NCBI RefSeq assembly: GCF_002300555.2
Contig: NZ_NTHN02000017.1
Span: 30,389 to 94,388 of the forward strand
Length of the DNA: 64,000 nucleotides
From: Alloyangia mangrovi
Lineage (GTDB): Bacteria > Pseudomonadota > Alphaproteobacteria > Rhodobacterales > Rhodobacteraceae
Direction: 5' to 3'
Made by a program: the position numbers and the translations under genes. The notes beneath the pieces are model-generated. The model had not been told where the DNA came from. It searched no databases and worked only from the letters and a program-made list of their open reading frames with translations. This document shows positions 57,337 through 64,000 of this stretch, one piece after another (position 1 is the stretch's first letter; every line of letters begins with the position of its first letter).

Positions 57337-59422
57337 ATGATACGCAATGGCAAGAAAATCCGGGTCGGCGTCGACATTGGCGGCACCTTCACCGATGTCG
57401 CGATGGAGGCCGGCTCGACGCTCCATTCCACCAAGGTCCTGACGGATTACAGCTATCCCGAAGCCGCCATCGTGAAGGGGATTTCCCTCGTGGCGGCTGA
57501 AGCCGGCGTCGCGCTGTCCGAGATCGACCTCATCATCCACGGCACCACTCTGGCGACCAATGCGCTGATCGAGCGCCGGGGCGCCAAGACGGCACTGATT
57601 ACCACGCGCGGGTTCCGCGACGTGATCGAGATGCGCACCGAAAGTCGCTTCGAGCAATATGATCTCGATATCGTGCTGCCGCCGCCGCTGGTGCCGCGCA
57701 AGGACCGTTTCGTGCTCGACGAGCGGATCGGCGCGGATGGCGGCATCCTCAAGCCGCTTGATCCGGCAGACCTCGAGCTCCTCTGCGCCGAGATCGTCGA
57801 GGCGGGTTACGAGAGTGTGGCGGTCGGGCTCATCCATTCCTACGTGAACCCGCAGCACGAGCGTCAGGTGCGCGACTGCCTCGCGCGGCTGGCACCGGAT
57901 CTCGCGGTGTCGATCTCTTCGGAGGTCTCGCCGCAGATGCGCGAGTTCCAGCGCTTCAACACCGTCTGCGCCAATGCCTTCGTCAAGCCGCTGATGGCAA
58001 GCTACCTCAACCGGCTGGTGACGCGGCTCAAGGAGGAGGGCACCGACTGCCCGGTGTTCATGATCCACTCGGGCGGGGGTATCATCAGCGTCGAGAGCGC
58101 GATCGAGTTCCCGGTCCGGCTGCTGGAATCCGGCCCGGCCGGGGGGGGCGATCTTCGCTGCCTCGATCGCGCAGAGCCACGGTGCCGAGCAGGTGGTCAG
58201 CTACGACATGGGCGGCACCACCGCCAAGATCTGTCTGATCGACCGTTACGTGCCGAAGACCGCGCGCGAATTCGAGGTGGCTCGCACCTGGCGCTTCAAG
58301 AAGGGCTCGGGCATGCCGATCTCGATCCCGGTGATCGAGATGGTCGAGATCGGCGCCGGGGGCGGTTCGATCGCCTCGGTGGACGGGCTGCGCCAGCTGC
58401 GCGTGGGGCCGCAGAGCGCCGGCTCCGAGCCGGGCCCGGCCTGTTACGGACGCGGCGGCGCGCGGCCGACGGTGACCGACGCCGATCTGCTGCTCGGGCG
58501 GCTCGACCCGCAGGGCTTCGCGGGCGGTACCATGACGCTCGACAGCGCCGCGGCGACCGCAGCCGTGGCCACTCATCTGGCGGAGCCGCTGGCGCTCGAC
58601 GAGACCTCGGCGGCTTACGGACTTGCCGAGATGGTGGACGAGAACATGAGCAACGCCGCCCGGATGCACGCCGTCGAAAGCGGCAAGGACCTGGCGGAGC
58701 ACATGATGATCGCCTTCGGCGGCGCAGCGCCGCTGCACGCCGCGCGGCTGTGCGAGAAGCTGGGGATCGGCGCACTGCTGATCCCGCCCGGCGCGGGGGT
58801 CGGCTCTGCCATCGGCTTCCTGCGCGCACCCTTCGGTTTCGAGTCGGTGCGCTCCGCCTATACCCGGCTCGACGCTTTCGACGCCGCGCAGGTCAACGGC
58901 ATCCTGACCGAGCTGCGCGAGGAGGCCACCGCCTTCGTCCGACAGAGCGCGGGCGAGGGGCCGCTGCGGATCGAGTGCACCGCCTTCATGCGCTATGTCG
59001 GCCAGGGCTGGGAGGTGCCGGTCGAGATCGAGATCCGCGACTACCGGACAGGCGACGGCGACGCGCTGCGAGCGCTCTTCGACGAGGCTTACGCCCGGCT
59101 CTTCGGCCGGGTCATCGACGGGCTCGGGGTCGAGATCGTCAGCTGGTCGCTGCGCGCCGCCTCCGAGGTGCCGCCGCCGGCGACCAGCCCGCGCCAGCGG
59201 CCGGAGCGGGCCGCGGTCAGCACCGGCAGCCGCCGCATGTTCGACGCCCAATCGGGCCGCTTCGAGACCGCCGCCGTTGTCGAGCGCGCCGCGCTGAGGC
59301 CCGGCGACTTTGTCGCCGGCCCGGCGGTGATCACCGAGCGTGAGACCACAACCGTCGTCACCGCAAGCCGCATCGCCATCCAGCAGGCAGACGGCTGCCT
59401 GCTGCTGCAAGCAAAATCCTGA
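57337..59422 (+). CDS. hyuA: Hydantoinase/oxoprolinase family subunit A, frameshifted in a G8 run
   Basis: Corrected length is 694 residues, normal for HyuA. The actin-like ATP site GVDIGGTFTDVAMEAGS is at the N-terminus, then HGTTLATNALIERRGAKTAL and GLIHSYVNPQHE. The hydantoinase_A domain has YDMGGTTAKICLIDRY and GAGGGSIASVDGLRQLRVGP. The run of eight Gs at 58141-58148 breaks the frame; with seven it reads LLESGPAGGAIFAASIAQSH, as in the family. With HyuB it hydrolyses a cyclic amide at the cost of ATP. Hydantoins, 5-oxoproline, or carboxylation of a ketone are family alternatives. ATG 57337. Confidence 0.88.
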
Positions 59423-59433
59423 AGGAGGACCCG

Positions 59434-61056
59434 ATGGGCAACTCTCTCTCCGACGTCCACATGCAGATTATGTGGAACCGGCTGATCTCGGTGGTCGAGG
59501 AGCAGGCGGTCACGCTGATCCGTACCGCCTTCTCGACCTCGGTGCGCGAATCCGGCGATCTCTCCGCCGGCGTGTTCAACCGCGAGGGCCTGATGATCGC
59601 GCAGGCGGTCACCGGCACGCCGGGCCACGTCAATGCCATGTCCGAGGCCGTCGGGCATTTCATCACCGACATCGGCCGCGAGAACATCTTCGAGGGCGAC
59701 GTCTACATCACCAACGACCCTTGGAAGGGCACCGGCCACCTGCATGATTTCACCGTCGTCTCGCCAAGCTTCCGCGACGGCGTGCTGACCGGCTTCTTCG
59801 CCTGTACCGCGCATGTGGTCGACGTGGGCGGGCGCGGCTTCGGCCCCGATGCGAACGAGGTCTACGAAGAAGGCATCTTCGTGCCCATCATGAAGTTCGC
59901 CGACCGCGGCACCGTGAACCGCGACCTGGTGAACATCCTGCACAACAACGTGCGCGAAAGCGGGCAGGTCGTCGGCGATGTCTACTCGCTGGCCGCGTGC
60001 AACGAGATCGGCCACCGGCGGCTGATGGACATGATGGACGAGTTCCGCCTGTCCGATCTCGAGGGGCTTGCCGATTTCGTCTTTGCCCGTTCGCGCGATG
60101 CGACGCTCGCGGCGATCGCCGCCCTGCCGCAGGGGCGCTACGAGAATGTCATGCGGGTGGACGGCTACGGCGCGCCGATCGACATCGCGGTAGCGCTGGA
60201 CGTCGCGCAGGATCACATCGGGATCGATTTCGCCGGCACCTCGGCACCCAGCCCCAAGGGCATCAACTGCCCGATGATCTATTCGGCCGCCTATGCCTGC
60301 TATGCGGTGAAATGCGCCATCGCGCCCGAGATCCCCAACAACCACGCCTCGCTCGAGCCCTTCCGGGTGACTGCACCGAAGGATTGCATCCTCAACGCGC
60401 AACGCCCCGCGCCGGTCTCGGTCCGGCACGTGCTGGGGCATCTCGTCCCGGACGCGGTGCTGGGTGCCGTGCACCGGATGCTGCCCGGACAGATCCCCGC
60501 GGAAGGGGCGGGGGCGCTGTGGAACCTGCACGTCTCGGTGCGTCCCCGCGGCGGCGCGGCTGCCGCTGCCCCGGACACACGCAGCGCCGAGGTGCTGCTG
60601 TTCAACAGCGGCGGCATGGGCGCGCGGCCGGGGCTTGACGGGCCGAGCACCACGGCCTTTCCGAGCGGCGTGCACTCCATGTCCATCGAGGCGACCGAGC
60701 ATGTCGGGCCGGTGATCTTCTGGCGCAAGGAGTTGCGCGACGGATCGGGCGGGCGCGGGCGCCAACGCGGCGGGCTGGGACAGGTGGTCGAGATCTCGGC
60801 CAGCGCCGGGCATGAATTCCACTTCAACGCGATGTTCGACCGCGTGGCGCATGCACCGCGCGGCCGCGAAGGCGGGGAGGATGGGGCGCCGGGCGCAGTG
60901 CGGCTGGACGACGGCACCGAGCTTGCCGCCAAGGGCCGGCAGTTCGTGCCGCCGGAGCGGCGCTTGGTGCTGGAACTGCCGGGCGGCGGCGGCTACGGGC
61001 CGGTGGAAGACCGCAGCGCGGAGGCGCGCGAGGAAGACCGCCACTACGGCTACTGA
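59434..61056 (+). CDS. hyuB: Hydantoinase/oxoprolinase family subunit B
   Basis: A 540-residue HyuB protein. Family blocks: MWNRLISVVEEQAVTLIRTA, SGDLSAGVFNREGLMIAQAV, GHVNAMSEAVGHF, VYITNDPWKGTGHLHDFTVV and the glycine-rich RDGSGGRGRQRGGLGQVVEI. It starts 11 bases after hyuA with AAGGAGGA upstream and completes the AB enzyme. Operon order is ridA, ABC (ATPase, two permeases, binding protein), hyuA, hyuB. Confidence 0.92.
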   Translation: MGNSLSDVHMQIMWNRLISVVEEQAVTLIRTAFSTSVRESGDLSAGVFNREGLMIAQAVTGTPGHVNAMSEAVGHFITDIGRENIFEGDVYITNDPWKGTGHLHDFTVVSPSFRDGVLTGFFACTAHVVDVGGRGFGPDANEVYEEGIFVPIMKFADRGTVNRDLVNILHNNVRESGQVVGDVYSLAACNEIGHRRLMDMMDEFRLSDLEGLADFVFARSRDATLAAIAALPQGRYENVMRVDGYGAPIDIAVALDVAQDHIGIDFAGTSAPSPKGINCPMIYSAAYACYAVKCAIAPEIPNNHASLEPFRVTAPKDCILNAQRPAPVSVRHVLGHLVPDAVLGAVHRMLPGQIPAEGAGALWNLHVSVRPRGGAAAAAPDTRSAEVLLFNSGGMGARPGLDGPSTTAFPSGVHSMSIEATEHVGPVIFWRKELRDGSGGRGRQRGGLGQVVEISASAGHEFHFNAMFDRVAHAPRGREGGEDGAPGAVRLDDGTELAAKGRQFVPPERRLVLELPGGGGYGPVEDRSAEAREEDRHYGY

Positions 61057-61078
61057 CCCCGCCTTCGGGGACCATGCT

Positions 61079-61104
61079 GGAGCGGGGGCGGTCGCGCCCG
61101 CTCC
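61079..61104 (+). terminator. Hairpin terminator after hyuB
   Basis: GGAGCGGG (61079-61086) pairs with CCCGCTCC (61097-61104), loop of 10 bases. A smaller CCCC-GCCTTC-GGGG hairpin sits just before it. No T run follows. Confidence 0.5.
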
Positions 61105-61148
61105 GGAGCGGCGGTTGCCGCCCGCCGTTCTGCCCTGTACATGGCGCC

Positions 61149-61166
61149 TCATCAGTTGTCTGATGA
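61149..61166. promoter_or_regulatory. Perfect palindrome upstream of the third FadR-type gene
   Basis: TCATCAG-TTGT-CTGATGA has 7-bp perfect arms and lies 22 bases before ATG 61189. Its left ten bases TCATCAGTTG recur at 61892 beyond the same gene, ahead of the TRAP genes. Confidence 0.6.
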
Positions 61167-61188
61167 CTGCGCAATACAGGGGAACTCC

Positions 61189-61890
61189 ATGAGAAAACGC
61201 CGTGACAGCCTGGCCTCCGTCGTCGCCAAGGACCTAGCCGAGCGCATCGAGCGTGGCGACTACGCCGTGGGCGACAAGATCCCCATCGAGGCGCAGCTGT
61301 GCGAGATGTTCAACGTCAGCCGCACCGTAGTGCGCGAGGCCATCGCGACCCTGCGCTCCGAAGGGCTGGTGACATCGCGGCATGGCGTCGGCGTCTTCGT
61401 GGAAGAGCGGGCCAACCCGGCGCTCTCGATCACCAAGGAGGCGGCTGGCGAGCTTTCGGAAGTGCTCGAGTTGCTCGAACTCCGGCTTGGGGTCGAGGTC
61501 GAGGCGGCCGGGCTTGCCGCCCGGCGGGCCACCGAGGACGACCTGCGCGCGATCCGCGATGTCTTCGACAAGGCCTGCGATCTGGACGCTTTCGCCGAGC
61601 AGCCGCGTGAATTGGACTACGCCTTTCACCTGGCGATCGCACGGGCGAGCGGCAACGGCTGGATGGCCAAGTTCATGGATTTCATCGGGCCGGTGATCAT
61701 CCCGCGCAGCCAGCTTCTGCACGCCTCGCAGCCCGAGATCACCCGCGACTACCTGCGCCAGATGGTCGACGAGCATCGCCGCATCCTCGATGCCATCGCG
61801 GCTGGAGACGCCGTCGCGGCACAGGAGGCGATGCGGATGCACCTGTCGACCTCGCTCGAGCGGTACCGGAAAAGGCTGGTTGAATCATAA
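61189..61890 (+). CDS. GntR/FadR-family regulator of the TRAP genes
   Basis: A 233-residue FCD regulator with IPIEAQLCEMFNVSRTVVRE and, in the FCD part, ELLELRLGVEVEAAGLAARR and DYAFHLAIARASGNGWMA. Start ATG 61189 is favoured over 61141 because GGGGAACTCC precedes it and a perfect palindrome (61149-61166) would otherwise be coding. It lies upstream of and co-directional with TRAP permease genes and probably controls them. Confidence 0.87.
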   Translation: MRKRRDSLASVVAKDLAERIERGDYAVGDKIPIEAQLCEMFNVSRTVVREAIATLRSEGLVTSRHGVGVFVEERANPALSITKEAAGELSEVLELLELRLGVEVEAAGLAARRATEDDLRAIRDVFDKACDLDAFAEQPRELDYAFHLAIARASGNGWMAKFMDFIGPVIIPRSQLLHASQPEITRDYLRQMVDEHRRILDAIAAGDAVAAQEAMRMHLSTSLERYRKRLVES

Positions 61891-61891
61891 G

Positions 61892-61911
61892 TCATCAGTT
61901 GACAGTCATCA
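61892..61911. promoter_or_regulatory. Second copy of the TCATCAGTTG site, upstream of the TRAP genes
   Basis: TCATCAGTTGACAGTCATCA repeats the left ten bases of the 61149 palindrome and has TCATCA again in direct orientation. It lies in an AT-rich patch about 180 bases before the DctQ start. Confidence 0.5.
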
Positions 61912-62089
61912 TACAACATCATACTCAAGACCGCAGAGAGGCCGCCGCGTCGATTCTGCGTGCGTGCTCCGGATTGACCTCGGGCTAGGGACCTCAAATC
62001 CCGGGCCCGGCCATCCCGAGCCAGATGCCTCTCTGCAACGAGAACGCTGAGCCGGCACCGACTGCGCTCACATTCAACCAGGGGGCTTT

Positions 62090-62644
62090 ATGTCTTACCT
62101 AAGGGAAGTCTACCTGCGCGGTCTGCGCGGGGCGGTGGTCCTGTGCCTTGGCGGCATCCTGGCCATGGTCTTTCTCAACGTGGTGCTGCGCTACGTCTTC
62201 AACAGCGGCATCTTCCTGACCGAGGGCCTCTCCGGCCTGCTCTTCGTCTGGATGACCTTCGCGGGCGCGCTGCTCGTCCTCTATGACGGCGGGCACATCG
62301 GGGTCGATGCCCTGGTGCGGCGGGTTCCGGTCGCGGCGCAGCGCGGGCTGTTTCTGCTGGCGCACGCGGTGATGCTCTACGTCACCTACCAGATGCTGCT
62401 TGGCAGCTGGCACCAGATGTTCATCAACCTGAAGGTGATCTCGCCGGGCACCCGTCTGCCGGTGGCGCTGCTCTATGCTGCCGGCGTGTTCTTCGCGGCG
62501 ATGAGCGGTCTTTTCCTGCTGCACCAGATCTTCCTGCTGCTGACCGGACGCCTGACGCAAAGCGCGCTGCTGCCCGGCGCCTCGGAAGAGGAGAGTGACG
62601 CAAAGCGCCACGTCGGCACCCTCGCGCAGGAGGGCCGGAAATGA
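62090..62644 (+). CDS. TRAP transporter small permease (DctQ)
   Basis: A 184-residue four-helix DctQ protein with VVLCLGGILAMVFLNVVLRY, FLTEGLSGLLFVWMTFAGAL and GHIGVDALVRRVPVAAQRGL. ATG 62090 has AGGGGGC upstream. It overlaps DctM by four bases. No DctP gene lies between it and the regulator. Confidence 0.9.
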   Translation: MSYLREVYLRGLRGAVVLCLGGILAMVFLNVVLRYVFNSGIFLTEGLSGLLFVWMTFAGALLVLYDGGHIGVDALVRRVPVAAQRGLFLLAHAVMLYVTYQMLLGSWHQMFINLKVISPGTRLPVALLYAAGVFFAAMSGLFLLHQIFLLLTGRLTQSALLPGASEEESDAKRHVGTLAQEGRK

Positions 62645-63921
62645 CCATCGGACTCTTCCTCGGAACCCTGCTCGCGGTGATCGGCATCGGCGCCCCCATC
62701 GCCTATGCGCTGATCGTGACCGGCGCGGCGCTGATGTGGCAGATGGGCCTCTTCGACGGGCAGATCATCGCGCAGAACCTGCTCAACGCGGTCGACAGCT
62801 TCCCCATGGTGGCGATCCCGCTCTTCATCCTTGCCGGCGAGGTGATGAACGCCGGCGGCCTGTCGCGCCGCATCGTCGACCTGGCGCGGGCGCTCGTCGG
62901 GCACCGCCGCGGCGGCCTCGGCTACGTGGCCATCTTCGCCGGGGTCTTGCTCTCCAGCCTCTCGGGCTCGGCGCTGGCGGATGCGGCCTCGCTCTCAGCA
63001 CTGCTGCTGCCGATGATGGTGGCGGCGGGCCATGCCCGCGAACGCTCCGGCGGGCTGATCGCGGCCTCGGCGATCATCGGCCCGATCATCCCCCCGAGCA
63101 TCGGCTTCATCGTTTTCGGCGTGGCAACGAACCTGTCGATCAGCAAGCTCTTCATGGCCGGCATCGCACCGGGGCTGCTGATCGGGCTTGCGCTCTGCGT
63201 CGCCTGGTTCTTCGTTTCGCGCCGCGATGACGTCGCGACCGCCCCCAAGGTCGGCGCGCGCGACCGGTTGCGCGCCTTCGGCCAGAGCCTCTGGGCACTG
63301 ATGCTGCCGGTCATCATCATCGTCGGGCTGCGCTTCGGCGTGGTGACCCCGACCGAGGCCGCCGCCGTCGCCGCCGTCTACGCGCTCTTCGTGGCGTTGG
63401 TGGTCTACCGCGAGCTGAGCTGGCGCGATCTGCCGGAGCTGATGCTTGGCGCCGGCAAGACCGCGGCGGGCGTGATGTTCCTGGTCGCCGCCGCCGCGAT
63501 CCCTGCCTGGATGATCTCGGTCGCCGACATTCCCGGCCAGCTGGTCGACCTGATCGCGCCTCTCATGGACAACCAGACGCTGCTGATCCTAGTGCTGATG
63601 CTGCTGATCCTGATGGTCGGAACGGCGATGGACCTGACCCCGACCATCCTTCTGCTCGGCCCGATCCTGGTGCCGGTGGTGATCGAAGCGGGGATCGATC
63701 CGATCTACTTCGGCGTGCTCTTCATGATCAACTGCTCGATCGGCTTGATCACGCCGCCGGTCGGCACGGTGCTCAACGTGGTCTGTGCCGTTGGCCGCCT
63801 CGACTACGAGGCGCTGGTGCGCGGCACGCTGCCGTTCTTCCTCGCGCAGGTGGCCGTGCTCTTCCTGCTGATCCTCTTCCCCGCGCTGGTGACCCAACCG
63901 TTGCAGTGGTTGCTGCACTGA
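62641..63921 (+). CDS. TRAP transporter large permease (DctM)
   Basis: A 426-residue DctM protein with SFPMVAIPLFILAGEVMNAG, LLSSLSGSALADAASLSALL, IIPPSIGFIVFGVATNLSIS and SIGLITPPVGTVLNVVCAVG. A C6 run at 63090-63095 is in frame. It forms the transport channel with DctQ. The binding protein is expected downstream of the window or elsewhere in the genome. Confidence 0.93.
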   Translation: MTIGLFLGTLLAVIGIGAPIAYALIVTGAALMWQMGLFDGQIIAQNLLNAVDSFPMVAIPLFILAGEVMNAGGLSRRIVDLARALVGHRRGGLGYVAIFAGVLLSSLSGSALADAASLSALLLPMMVAAGHARERSGGLIAASAIIGPIIPPSIGFIVFGVATNLSISKLFMAGIAPGLLIGLALCVAWFFVSRRDDVATAPKVGARDRLRAFGQSLWALMLPVIIIVGLRFGVVTPTEAAAVAAVYALFVALVVYRELSWRDLPELMLGAGKTAAGVMFLVAAAAIPAWMISVADIPGQLVDLIAPLMDNQTLLILVLMLLILMVGTAMDLTPTILLLGPILVPVVIEAGIDPIYFGVLFMINCSIGLITPPVGTVLNVVCAVGRLDYEALVRGTLPFFLAQVAVLFLLILFPALVTQPLQWLLH

Positions 63922-63931
63922 CATTCCACAG

Positions 63932-64000
63932 GAGCCCCAGAAGCTCCAGAAGCTCCAGAAGCTCCAGAAGCTCCAGAAGCTCCAGAAGCTCCAGAAGCTC
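63932..64000. repeat. 9-bp tandem repeat running off the window
   Basis: A diverged unit GAGCCCCAG (63932-63940) is followed by six perfect copies of AAGCTCCAG (63941-63994) and six bases of a seventh. It begins 10 bases after the DctM stop. The period is a multiple of three, so one plus-strand frame reads Glu-Ala-Pro repeats and another Lys-Leu-Gln. No start codon is visible, so it may be intergenic or lie in a gene on either strand. Confidence 0.9.

Noticed and set aside
59089..61152. Long minus-strand open frame of 687 codons
   Set aside because: It is a shadow of hyuB and the end of hyuA, without homology or a ribosome-binding site.
63932..64000. Possible CRISPR array
   Set aside because: The 9-bp units are contiguous with no spacers.

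Overview
The window is a high-G+C stretch of alphaproteobacterial type, most like a Rhodobacterales (marine Roseobacter-group) genome. This is inferred from the gene content, not from a marker gene: several TRAP carboxylate transporters, FadR-type regulators beside each uptake cassette, a fused indolepyruvate:ferredoxin oxidoreductase next to isovaleryl-CoA dehydrogenase, an hmu heme locus, and IS5/IS110 elements. No rRNA, tRNA or CRISPR array was seen. The region looks like a mosaic of exchangeable catabolic and uptake cassettes.

Layout. 1-8.8 kb: sugar / sugar-acid catabolism. A GMC oxidoreductase tail, dgoD and an SDR face a six-gene minus-strand operon holding a second dehydratase, a second SDR, a sugar ABC transporter and a DgoR-like repressor. 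8.8-9.5 kb: insertion-sequence remnants. 9.5-13.3 kb: M20 peptidase and a DcuC-type carrier, with a divergent LysR regulator. 13.3-14.8 kb: a decaying cluster (IlvD/Edd dehydratase, 2-hydroxyacid dehydrogenase and RraA remnants). 14.9-22.4 kb: a peptide-type ABC transporter, its binding protein, an enolase-superfamily enzyme and a FadR-type regulator, tied together by three copies of one operator-like palindrome. 22.5-28.8 kb: an aconitase-like hydratase, an RraA-like aldolase, a complete TRAP transporter and a FadR-type regulator. 28.9-34.2 kb: Lrp, the fused 2-oxoacid oxidoreductase, ivd, and a methylcrotonyl-CoA carboxylase beta gene cut off near an IS110 element. 36-38.9 kb: an MDR-type dehydrogenase, a DJ-1/PfpI protein and a LysR regulator. 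39-46.2 kb: an IS5 relic, then heme uptake genes hmuVUTS and the receptor gene. 46.8-51.8 kb: an FMN hydroxyacid dehydrogenase and a betaine-type ABC transporter. 52.7-61.1 kb: a FadR-type regulator, RidA, a polar amino-acid ABC transporter and the hydantoinase/oxoprolinase pair HyuA/HyuB. 61.2-64 kb: a FadR-type regulator and TRAP permeases, ending in a 9-bp tandem repeat that runs off the window.

One pattern crosses all these regions. Seven otherwise well-preserved genes are each put out of frame by exactly one extra base inside a G or C run of seven or more. Every G/C run of exactly six that I found inside a gene is in frame. I therefore treat these genes as probably intact and the extra bases as a likely systematic homopolymer overcall. 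Their spans are given corrected, with the shift noted. True decay (internal stops, deletions, an 8-bp slippage) is separate and confined to 8.9-9.4, 13.3-14.8, 34.1-34.3, 39.0-39.8, 48.1-48.3 and 52.5-52.6 kb.
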